A DNA stretch of 13,461 bases. Source: Polaromonas sp. Its GTDB lineage: Bacteria; Pseudomonadota; Gammaproteobacteria; Burkholderiales; Burkholderiaceae_C. Location of the stretch: assembly GCA_013205645.1 (NCBI GenBank), contig JABMMH010000105.1, forward strand, positions 1-13,461, read 5' to 3'. Under the pieces are notes generated by a model. The model did not search any database. It was not told the DNA's origin and saw only the letters and a list, made by a program, of their open reading frames with translations. A program made the translations under genes and the position numbers. This document shows, one piece after another, positions 1-5,883 of this stretch (position 1 is the stretch's first letter; every line of letters starts with the position of its first letter).

Positions 1-536
1 ATCTCGCTGTCCTGCAACCACGTGTTGGCAATGTTGTTGCCGTCGCCGACCCAGGCAACGGTCTTGCCTTTGATCGAACTGCGGTGTTCGATGTAGGTAA
101 AGATGTCAGCCAGAATCTGGCAGGGATGAAACTCATTGGTCAGGCCGTTGATGACGGGCACGCGTGAGTGCTCGGCAAAGCGTTCGATCTTGGTCTGCTC
201 GAAGGTTCGGATCATCACCAAGTCCACCATGCGACTGATGACTTTGGCGCTGTCTTCAATCGGCTCGGCGCGTCCCAATTGGCTGCCTTCGGTGGTGAGG
301 TTGACGACCGTGCCGCCCAGTTGGTACATGCCGGCTTCAAAACTCACACGGGTGCGGGTCGAGGCTTTTTCAAAAATCATGACCAGCGTGCGGTCAATCA
401 AGGGCTGGTGCTTGTCGTAAGCCTTGAACTTTTTCTTGATCAGGGCGGCCCGCTCAAACAAGTAGGCGTAGTCGCTGGCGTTCAGGTCACTGAACTGCAG
501 GTAATGTTTGATCGGCAGGGGGGTGTTGGTGTTCAT
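1..536 (-). CDS. argF: Ornithine carbamoyltransferase, N-terminal 178 residues (cut by window edge)
   Basis: Catalyses carbamoyl phosphate + ornithine to citrulline + phosphate, the sixth step of arginine synthesis, in the cytoplasm. The ATG lies at 536-534 and the frame stays open to base 1, giving about 178 of the family's usual 300-310 residues. Visible landmarks are the carbamoyl-phosphate loop STRTR (residues 59-63), the HPCQ motif (137-140) and the start of the ornithine/nucleotide-fold half at WVGDGNNIANT (162-172). The start overlaps the argD stop by four bases (ATGA), so the two are very probably one transcript with coupled translation. A run of six C in codons 5-7 is the only low-complexity feature. 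The active-site ornithine-binding part (the DxWxSM and HCLP motifs of the family) lies outside the window, so completeness cannot be judged. Confidence 0.96.
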   Translation of the reverse strand, partial: MNTNTPLPIKHYLQFSDLNASDYAYLFERAALIKKKFKAYDKHQPLIDRTLVMIFEKASTRTRVSFEAGMYQLGGTVVNLTTEGSQLGRAEPIEDSAKVISRMVDLVMIRTFEQTKIERFAEHSRVPVINGLTNEFHPCQILADIFTYIEHRSSIKGKTVAWVGDGNNIANTWLQDSE

Positions 537-1747
537 GCCTTTTCCTTCAGCAGTTGATGGATGAGCGGGCACAAAATGCTGACCACTTCGTCGGCTTCGT
601 CGGTGGTCATGATGAGCGATGGCACGAGGCGGATGACCGTGTCAGCGGTGACGCTGATGAGCAGGCCGTTGGCGGCGCAACGCTCCACCAACTCGCTGCA
701 AGGCAGGGTCAACTCAACGCCCAGCATCAAGCCACGACCCCGGATTTCTTTCAAGCCGGGCAGGCCGCCCAGCTCGCGCGTCAGTGCAGCTTTCAGGTGG
801 TCGCCGACCTTCACGGCGTTGGCCAGCAAACCGTCTTCTTCCATGATGCGGATGGTTTCCACACCGGCACGCATGGCCAGCGGGTTGCCGCCAAAGGTGC
901 TGCCATGGTTGCCGGGTGCAAAAATATGCGCGGCTTTCGGCCCGACCACCACCGCGCCCACCGGCACGCCTGACCCCAGGCCTTTGGCCAGCGGCATCAC
1001 GTCTGGCTTGATGCCGGCCCATTGGTGCGCAAACCATTTGCCGGTGCGGCCCATGCCGCACTGCACCTCGTCGATCATCAGCAGCCAGTCTTGTTCGTCG
1101 CACAGCTGACGCACTTGCTGCAAGTAGGACGTGTCAACAGGATTGACGCCGCCTTCACCCTGGATGGCTTCCACAAATACCGCCACCACATTGGGGTTGC
1201 CAACAGTGGCCTTTTTCAGCGCCTCGATATCGTTCAGTGGTACACGTACAAAGCCTTCCACCAGCGGGCCAAAGCCTGCCTGCACCTTGGCGTTGCCGGT
1301 GGCGCTCAGCGTGGCAATGCTGCGGCCATGAAAAGCTTTTTCATAGACCACGATTTCAGGCTTGTCTATGCCTTTGTCGTGGCCGAATTTACGGGCCAGC
1401 TTGAGGGCGGCTTCATTAGCCTCCAGCCCGGTCGAGCAGAAGAACACATTGGTCAGCCCCGACAGTTCGACCAGCTTCGCTGCTAGCGCTTCTTGCAGTG
1501 GGATATGGTAATAATTCGAGGTGTGGATCAGCTTGCCGATCTGCTCCTGCAAGGCTGGCACCAGCTTGGCGTGGTTGTGGCCCAGCGTGTTGACGGCAAT
1601 GCCGCCCAGCGCATCCAAATAAGCCTTGCCGTTGATGTCCCAGACCCTGCAGCCCTGACCATGTGAGAGGGCCAGCGGCAGACGGCCGTAAGTGTTCATG
1701 ACATGTGGGGATGTAGCTTCTACGGCGACGGGAATGGCAGCGTTCAT
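533..1747 (-). CDS. argD: Acetylornithine aminotransferase (class-III PLP aminotransferase)
   Basis: Transfers the amino group of glutamate to N-acetylglutamate semialdehyde in arginine synthesis; members often also serve as succinyldiaminopimelate aminotransferase. The 404 residues match the family length. Motifs: the PLP-phosphate segment CSTGLEANEAALK (104-116), the AFHGRS segment (138-143), EAIQGEGG (193-200), the cofactor-binding Asp in IDEVQCGMGRTG (225-236), and the PLP Schiff-base lysine in AKGLGSGVP (K255). GSTFGGNPLA follows. The ATG at 1747 is the first plausible start and has only a weak upstream purine stretch. A second in-frame Met at residue 17 (MNTYGRLP) is possible, because ArgD homologues vary before the conserved core. 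The gene is followed without a gap by argF and preceded by a 184-bp divergent spacer. Acetylornithine rather than ornithine or GABA specificity is inferred mainly from the argF linkage. Confidence 0.97.
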   Translation of the reverse strand: MNAAIPVAVEATSPHVMNTYGRLPLALSHGQGCRVWDINGKAYLDALGGIAVNTLGHNHAKLVPALQEQIGKLIHTSNYYHIPLQEALAAKLVELSGLTNVFFCSTGLEANEAALKLARKFGHDKGIDKPEIVVYEKAFHGRSIATLSATGNAKVQAGFGPLVEGFVRVPLNDIEALKKATVGNPNVVAVFVEAIQGEGGVNPVDTSYLQQVRQLCDEQDWLLMIDEVQCGMGRTGKWFAHQWAGIKPDVMPLAKGLGSGVPVGAVVVGPKAAHIFAPGNHGSTFGGNPLAMRAGVETIRIMEEDGLLANAVKVGDHLKAALTRELGGLPGLKEIRGRGLMLGVELTLPCSELVERCAANGLLISVTADTVIRLVPSLIMTTDEADEVVSILCPLIHQLLKEKA

Positions 1748-1931
1748 GGCAGACGGGACTTTCGCTTAAAACTGGAAGATTGATTTTAGGCGCAGACTGC
1801 GGCGCTTCTATGACAGCTGCGCTCGTGCCAGCTTCAGTCTTATATAAGATAGAATCGTTGTGCGGTGCAGCATAGTCCGGACACCCCGGCTCATGTACCG
1901 CCTCAACAGGTCCTACAAGCAGCCTTTACCG
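1748..1931. promoter_or_regulatory. Divergent spacer between argD and the DUF3579 gene
   Basis: This 184-bp gap must hold the promoters for both genes. Seen: a perfect 10-bp palindrome CTTATATAAG at 1839-1848, directly followed by GATAGAATCG at 1848-1857. TAGAAT (1850-1855) matches the sigma70 -10 consensus at five of six positions for plus-strand transcription, but no convincing -35 sits 16-18 bp upstream. On the minus strand TAAAAT (1788-1783) could be an argD -10, again without a good -35. No ArgR-type box was recognised. The assignment is an inference from position and composition. Confidence 0.4.
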
Positions 1932-2255
1932 ATGGTCTCCAGCAGCGCCAAAGAAATCTTTATCCAGGGTCTGACCCTCGAGGGAAAAACCTTCCGCCCC
2001 AGCGATTGGGCTGACAGGTTGTGTGGCGTGATGAGCCAATTCAGGCCCGGTGGTCCGCAACCCGGCAGTCACCTGACTTACTCGCCTTGGTGTGTTCCCA
2101 CCCTGGTCAACGGCGTCAAGTGCGTCGTTGTCAACAGCGAACTGCGTGAGGCCGAACCCATGGCTTGGGACTTCGCCCTGAACTTCGCCAAAGACAATGC
2201 CTTGCAAGTCGCAGAAGCCTGTTTATTGCCCGACGCGCCTAAATCCAAAACCTAA
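1932..2255 (+). CDS. DUF3579 domain-containing protein
   Basis: A small protein of 107 residues that I place in the DUF3579 family, which is common beside argD in Burkholderiales and has no established function. Family-like features are IFIQGLTLEGKTFRPSDWADRL near the N-terminus, a central YSPWCVP segment, and a short C-terminal helix. There is no signal peptide and no membrane segment, so it is probably cytoplasmic. Start choice: ATG at 1932 gives MVSSSAKEIFIQG, which fits the conserved core directly. Earlier in-frame starts at 1893 (ATG) and 1860 (TTG) would add an Arg-rich, unconserved-looking extension that overlaps the probable promoter. No strong Shine-Dalgarno precedes any of these. 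It is transcribed away from argD and converges on rpsT. The family call rests on recalled family features, and the biological role is unknown. Confidence 0.85.
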   Translation: MVSSSAKEIFIQGLTLEGKTFRPSDWADRLCGVMSQFRPGGPQPGSHLTYSPWCVPTLVNGVKCVVVNSELREAEPMAWDFALNFAKDNALQVAEACLLPDAPKSKT

Positions 2256-2316
2256 AAACCACTGCAAGCGACTCGTCAGCACTACTTCTGATTCACAGAC
2301 TTTCGTGGCGGGCATG

Positions 2317-2339
2317 AAAAAACCGCCCTGAGGCGGTTT
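2317..2339 (-). terminator. Intrinsic terminator of rpsT (possibly bidirectional)
   Basis: A perfect 8-bp stem AAACCGCC / GGCGGTTT (2320-2327 and 2332-2339) with the tetraloop CTGA. Read on the minus strand it is followed by six consecutive T (complement of A 2317-2322), which is a canonical Rho-independent terminator for rpsT, about 75 nt past its stop. On the plus strand only three T follow the stem, so it may act weakly for the converging DUF3579 gene. No other terminator is visible in the 159-bp spacer 2256-2414. Confidence 0.88.
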
Positions 2340-2414
2340 GATCACTTTGCTGCAGCGCACCCTACAAAACGGCGGACGTCACTTGCGTGGCATCCGGGCG
2401 ATTTGCCTAATGAA

Positions 2415-2717
2415 TTAGGCGGCTTTCAGGGCCAGGGCTTTCACCTTGGCGGACAGACGGCTCTTGTCACGAGCAGCCTTGTTTTTGTGGAAGATGCCCT
2501 TGTCGGCGATCGTGTCCACAATGCTCTGCGCCTTGGCGAAGAGTTCTGCAGCTTTGGTTTTGTCACCGGTCAAAACGGCTTTTTCAACGTTTTTAACAGC
2601 AGTGCGGTATTTCGAACGCAGCGAGGTGTTCGCAGCATTCAGTTTGACGTCTTGACGAACGCGTTTACGGCCTGAAGCAAGGCGGGGGTTTTTTTTCTTG
2701 GGTTTGGCGGTGGCCAT
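2415..2717 (-). CDS. rpsT: 30S ribosomal protein S20
   Basis: S20 is a small helical protein that binds 16S rRNA in the body of the 30S subunit. The product has 100 residues (87 in E. coli), is strongly basic and almost entirely helical, and ends in Ala/Lys. Family features are the lysine-rich start MATAKPKKK, the RKRVRQ segment, LRSKYRTAVKNVEKA, and the signature-like IFHKNKAARDKSRLSAKV toward the C-terminus. The ATG at 2717 has a good Shine-Dalgarno, AAAGGA (2731-2726 on the minus strand), eight bases away. The gene stands alone: it has its own -10 upstream, a terminator downstream, and a divergently oriented murJ. E. coli S20 represses its own translation through an atypical UUG start; here the start is a normal ATG, so that control is not evident from the sequence. 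Confidence 0.97.
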   Translation of the reverse strand: MATAKPKKKNPRLASGRKRVRQDVKLNAANTSLRSKYRTAVKNVEKAVLTGDKTKAAELFAKAQSIVDTIADKGIFHKNKAARDKSRLSAKVKALALKAA

Positions 2718-2772
2718 ATATAAATTCCTTTAATCCTGGGGAGGAGTCTGTGGATGATGCAGCAAGCCAAAG

Positions 2773-2778
2773 ATTATA
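2773..2778 (-). promoter_or_regulatory. -10 element of the rpsT promoter
   Basis: On the minus strand the sequence reads TATAAT, a perfect sigma70 -10, 56 bp upstream of the rpsT ATG; the predicted transcript start is near 2766. No clear TTGACA-like -35 is seen 15-19 bp upstream, and there is no TG extension. The perfect -10, the position ahead of a highly expressed ribosomal gene and the lack of competing sites support the call. Confidence 0.6.
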
Positions 2779-2845
2779 TGCCACGCTGATTGTTCGCCCC
2801 CGCACTCATCTCTGCGGGAATTTCGTCAGCCCTTAAACTCCTGCT

Positions 2846-4411
2846 GTGTCACTTTTCAAAGCCGCCTCTACTGTCTCCCTGCTCACGCTGGTGTCTCGCA
2901 TCACCGGGCTGGCGCGTGAACTGCTGATCGCCTCGACTTTTGGCGCCAGTGCCATGACGGACGCTTTCAATGTGGCGTTTCGTATTCCTAATTTGTTCAG
3001 GCGCATGTTTGCCGAAGGTGCCTTCAGCCAAGCTTTTGTGCCGGTGCTGGCTGCTACCAAAGCGAGTCACGGGGAGGACGCCACGCGTTTGCTGATTGAC
3101 CGAGTCGCCAGCTTGCTGGTCTGGGTGTTGCTGTTGACCTGTGTGCTGGGGGTGGCTGCAGCGCCGCTGCTGGTCTGGGCGATGGCCAGCGGTTTGCAAC
3201 AAGACCCGCGCGGATTCGACGCGGCGGTCGTCATGACGCGCTGGATGTTTCCCTACATCGGCTTTATGTCGTTGGTGGCCTTGTCGGCTGGCGTGCTCAA
3301 CACCTGGAAGCGCTTTGCCGTGCCAGCCGCCACACCGGTGCTGTTGAATCTGAGCATGATCGCTGCCGCTTGGTTCGGCGCGCCTTGGCTGAAAACGCAA
3401 GGGATTGAGCCGGTCTATGCGCTGGGTGCTGGTGTCATGGTCGGCGGCATGCTGCAGCTTGCCGTGCAGATTCCGGCGCTGCTTCGGCTGGGTTTGCTGC
3501 CCAAGCTCCGTCTGGGCGTAACGGGAGTGCGCACGGCTTGGAGCGATCCAGCCACGCGCAGCATTGCCAAGCTGATGTTGCCGGCCTTGCTCGGCGTCAG
3601 CGTGGCGCAAATATCGCTGCTCATCAACACCCAAATCGCCTCGCACTTGCAAGCCGGCAGCGTCAGTTGGCTGACCTATGCCGACCGCTTGATGGAGTTT
3701 CCGACGGCCTTGCTCGGTGTCGCCCTGGGTGTTGTGCTGATGCCGCAACTCGCCGGTGCCCGCGCCGCGAACGACACGCAAAAATACTCCGCCATGCTTG
3801 ATTGGGGCTTGCGCTTGGTGGTCTTGCTGGCCGTCCCCAGCGCAGTGGCCTTGCTGACGTTTGCACAGCCTATGGTGGCCACGCTGTACCACTACGGCGC
3901 GTTCACGGACGCCGATGTGCTGCAGACCACGCACGCGCTCATGGGTTACGGCTTGGGCTTGCTCGGGCTGGTCGCCATCAAGGTCTTGGCCCCTGGTTTT
4001 TACGCCAATCAAGACATCAAGACCCCAGTGCGCATCGCCATCGTGGTGCTGATCCTCACGCAATTGCTCAACCTCGTGCTGGTGCCGTATTTCCAGCACG
4101 CCGGCTTGGCTCTGGCGATTGGCATTGGTGCGCTGATCAATGCGGGCTGGCTGCTGATTGGCCTGATCCGCCGCGGCAGTTACCAGCCGCTGCCGGGCTG
4201 GGGCCGTTTTGGGCTGCAGGTTGTTTTTGCCAGTGCGTTGCTGGCTGCCTTTTTGTGGTGGGCTGCCAGCGCTGTGAGCTGGACGGGCATGCGCAGTCTG
4301 TACGGCCAGCGCATAGGCTTGTTGACATTGGTCTTGTTGGGTTCCGCCGTGCTTTATTTCACCACCTTGCGGGCCACCGGCCTGAAGGTACGCAAGCTGT
4401 TTGGGCGCTGA
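2846..4411 (+). CDS. murJ: Lipid II flippase MurJ (MviN family)
   Basis: Integral inner-membrane protein that flips lipid-linked peptidoglycan precursors to the periplasm. The 521 residues and repeated hydrophobic segments fit the 14-helix MOP-superfamily fold. Conserved arginines known to be needed in E. coli MurJ are present: R18 and R24 in the first helix (SRITGLARE), R52 in NLFRRMFAEGAFSQAF, and the arginine of YADRLMEFP (R281, equivalent to E. coli R270). The LGVALGVVLMPQL stretch that follows is also typical. The start is GTG at 2846. It is fixed by an in-frame TAA only ten bases upstream and by alignment of the N-terminal MSLFKAAS with the family start. There is no obvious Shine-Dalgarno. 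The gene is divergent from rpsT with a 128-bp spacer and is followed by a SirB1-type gene in the same direction. Confidence 0.97.
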   Translation: MSLFKAASTVSLLTLVSRITGLARELLIASTFGASAMTDAFNVAFRIPNLFRRMFAEGAFSQAFVPVLAATKASHGEDATRLLIDRVASLLVWVLLLTCVLGVAAAPLLVWAMASGLQQDPRGFDAAVVMTRWMFPYIGFMSLVALSAGVLNTWKRFAVPAATPVLLNLSMIAAAWFGAPWLKTQGIEPVYALGAGVMVGGMLQLAVQIPALLRLGLLPKLRLGVTGVRTAWSDPATRSIAKLMLPALLGVSVAQISLLINTQIASHLQAGSVSWLTYADRLMEFPTALLGVALGVVLMPQLAGARAANDTQKYSAMLDWGLRLVVLLAVPSAVALLTFAQPMVATLYHYGAFTDADVLQTTHALMGYGLGLLGLVAIKVLAPGFYANQDIKTPVRIAIVVLILTQLLNLVLVPYFQHAGLALAIGIGALINAGWLLIGLIRRGSYQPLPGWGRFGLQVVFASALLAAFLWWAASAVSWTGMRSLYGQRIGLLTLVLLGSAVLYFTTLRATGLKVRKLFGR

Positions 4412-4437
4412 GCGTCCAGCCCTGAAAAAATGCCATA

Positions 4438-4456
4438 AAGCCGTCGCCGGCGGCTT
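4438..4456 (+). terminator. Possible hairpin terminator after murJ
   Basis: AAGCCG (4438-4443) pairs with CGGCTT (4451-4456) around a 7-nt loop, 27 nt after the murJ stop. There is no T-run after it on the plus strand, so it would be a weak or Rho-assisted site. On the minus strand A4425-4430 gives a T-run, but nine bases away. The next gene starts only 26 nt later, so read-through from murJ is likely. Confidence 0.3.
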
Positions 4457-4482
4457 GGCTTGACTTGTGACAAAGTAGCGCC

Positions 4483-5334
4483 ATGCAATTGAAATTAGAA
4501 GTCCCGTCCCCGCTGCAATATTTTTCGAGTTTGGTGCAAAGCGACGAGCACTTTCCGCTGCTTGAAGCCGCCGTCAGCTTGGCTCAAGACGAATACCCTG
4601 AGCTGGACGTTGAGCAAGTGCTGGGCGAGGTGGACCAGCTGCTGGCCCGCTTGAAACGGCGCCTGCCACCTGGCGCCTCTGCCTTGCAAAAGTTGCGGGT
4701 GTTGAACCAGTTTTTCTTTCGCGACCTCAACTTTGGCGGCAACGTCAACGACTATTACGATCCCGATAACAGTTTTCTCCATGCGGTGCTGCAAACTCGC
4801 CGCGGCATTCCGATCACGCTGGCGGTGGTGTGGCTGGAGTTGGCGGTAGGCTTGGATTTGAATGCGCGCGGTGTGGCCTTTCCCGGCCACTTCATGGTCA
4901 AGGTGAATTTGCCCAAAGGGCAGGTCGTGATCGACCCCTTCACCGGCCAATCGCTGAGCCGGGAAGAGTTGTCTGAGCGCTTGGAGCCGTTTCGCCAGCG
5001 TCATGCGCTGTCCGATGATTTCGAGGTGCCGATCGGTCTTTACCTGCAAGCTGCAGCACCGCGCGACATCATCGAGCGCATGCTCCGCAACCTCAAAGAC
5101 ATTCACAAAATGCAGGAAGACTGGTCACGGCTGATCGCTGTCTTGGATCGTCTCTTGGTGCTGCATCCAACGGCTTGGACTGAGCACCGCGACCGCGGTT
5201 TGGCTTTGGCCGAACAGGGCGAGTTGGAGCGTGCTTTGCTTGATTTGGAAATGTATTTGGCACACGCCGAAGACGCGCTCGACCTGGATGAAGTGGCCGA
5301 TCGATTGGCTGATTTGCGCCGCGCTTGCGGCTGA
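4483..5334 (+). CDS. SirB1-family protein (transglutaminase-like fold plus TPR)
   Basis: A cytoplasmic protein of 283 residues with no signal peptide or membrane segment. Residues about 40-200 form the SirB1/transglutaminase-like core 2 domain, with family segments LRVLNQFFFRDLNFGGNVNDYYD, NSFLHAVLQTRRGIPITLAVVW, a histidine in FPGHFMVK (H136) and an aspartate in VIDPF (D151). Residues about 200-283 form a TPR-like helical region (RLIAVLDRLLVLHPTAWTEHRDRGLALAEQGELERALLDLEMYL). The position where transglutaminases carry the catalytic cysteine is GIPITL here, and the only cysteine is at 282, so thiol catalysis is not expected. Homologues are SirB1/YchA proteins near prfA/prmC in enterobacteria; their biochemical role is not firmly known. 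It lies 71 bp after murJ and is probably co-transcribed with it. There is no clear Shine-Dalgarno before the ATG. Confidence 0.87.
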   Translation: MQLKLEVPSPLQYFSSLVQSDEHFPLLEAAVSLAQDEYPELDVEQVLGEVDQLLARLKRRLPPGASALQKLRVLNQFFFRDLNFGGNVNDYYDPDNSFLHAVLQTRRGIPITLAVVWLELAVGLDLNARGVAFPGHFMVKVNLPKGQVVIDPFTGQSLSREELSERLEPFRQRHALSDDFEVPIGLYLQAAAPRDIIERMLRNLKDIHKMQEDWSRLIAVLDRLLVLHPTAWTEHRDRGLALAEQGELERALLDLEMYLAHAEDALDLDEVADRLADLRRACG

Positions 5335-5365
5335 GCTTCAGACTTGTGCTGATGTGTAAAGTATC

Positions 5366-5381
5366 TTGACCCTTGTTGACA
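5366..5381 (+). promoter_or_regulatory. Tandem TTGAC repeats upstream of the PA2779-like gene
   Basis: TTGACC (5366-5371) and a perfect -35-like TTGACA (5376-5381) lie exactly ten bases apart. Downstream of the first, a weak -10-like TAATTT sits at 5389-5394 (17-bp spacer); nothing -10-like is correctly spaced for the second. The pair could be overlapping promoters, or a direct-repeat operator of one helical turn. The function is inferred. Confidence 0.3.
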
Positions 5382-5430
5382 GGAGGCGTAATTTCAGGAC
5401 AAGTGCAGCTATTTTGGTCTGTACCGGTCC

Positions 5431-5446
5431 GTTGAAGGTCTTCAAC
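5431..5446 (+). repeat. Inverted repeat in the leader of the PA2779-like gene
   Basis: A perfect palindrome GTTGAAG-GT-CTTCAAC, 41 nt before the ATG at 5488 and inside the 153-bp spacer after the SirB1 gene. As RNA it would form a 6-bp hairpin with a GGTC loop, followed by CTTTCG, so it is a poor terminator. It could be an operator or an mRNA leader structure. It is followed by a good Shine-Dalgarno, GAGG at 5474-5477. Confidence 0.45.
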
Positions 5447-5487
5447 CTTTCGCTGGTCATAACAACATTTTTCGAGGATATATCCAA

Positions 5488-5883
5488 ATGAACTCATTTA
5501 AACGCCTGGTTGCTTCCCTCTTGATTGCCAGTACTTCTTTGATGGGCTTGCCAATGATGGCGCACGCGGGTCTGGTGACGACTGAAGAAGTCGCTGCCGT
5601 GCCATCCGCTTTGGCCGAGAGCAATCGCGACAAAGTCACGGCATTTTTGAGCCGTGATGATGTCCGCGCTGAGCTTGAAGGTCAGGGCGTCAGCAGCGCT
5701 GCAGCCACTGAACGTGTGCACGCCATGACGGATACTGAAGTGGCTCAGTTGGCCTCGCGCGTTGACCAAGCCCCTGCCGGTGCTGGCGTGATCGGTGTCA
5801 TCTTCACCGTCTTCATCGTCTTGCTGGTCACCGACATCATGGGCCTGACCAAAGTCTTCCCATTCACCCGATCGGCTCGATGA
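5488..5883 (+). CDS. PA2779-family small exported, membrane-anchored protein
   Basis: 131 residues. It has a Sec-type signal peptide (MNSFKRLVAS, then a hydrophobic core to about residue 24) and a likely cleavage after AHA at 27. A charged helical middle follows (about 33-95, ending MTDTEVAQLASRVDQ). Then come a short PAGAG turn (96-100), one strongly hydrophobic helix (about 101-120, containing TDIMG) and a short basic tail FTRSAR. I recognise this layout as the PA2779 family of proteobacteria, whose function is undescribed as far as I know. The start is supported by the signal peptide and a GAGG Shine-Dalgarno nine to ten bases upstream. The stop overlaps the next start as ATGA, so it is translationally coupled to the cysteine peptidase. 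The mature form should be a small periplasmic domain tethered to the inner membrane. Substrate or partner status toward the peptidase is a hypothesis. Confidence 0.8.
   Translation: MNSFKRLVASLLIASTSLMGLPMMAHAGLVTTEEVAAVPSALAESNRDKVTAFLSRDDVRAELEGQGVSSAAATERVHAMTDTEVAQLASRVDQAPAGAGVIGVIFTVFIVLLVTDIMGLTKVFPFTRSAR

Noticed and set aside
517..522. Six-C tract (minus strand) near the argF start as a phase-variation site
   Set aside because: Six bases is short for slipped-strand switching, and arginine synthesis is not a typical phase-variable function.
1875..1882. 8-bp palindrome GTCCGGAC upstream of the DUF3579 gene
   Set aside because: Short GC palindromes are common at this base composition, and nothing about its position ties it to a known operator.
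2686..2699. A run of eight A plus five C in rpsT mRNA, including an in-phase A AAA AAC slippery heptamer
   Set aside because: The lysine-rich S20 N-terminus explains it. A -1 shift would end after a few residues, and there is no evident stimulatory structure.
2849..4099. A 416-codon open frame on the minus strand opposite murJ
   Set aside because: It lies wholly antisense to a clear MurJ, is rich in His, Gln and Arg as expected from the complement of high-GC membrane codons, and has no recognisable domain or ribosome-binding site.
4780..4935. Active transglutaminase/protease reading of the SirB1-like gene
   Set aside because: No cysteine exists in the domain (the only one is residue 282), so the fold is probably kept without thiol catalysis.
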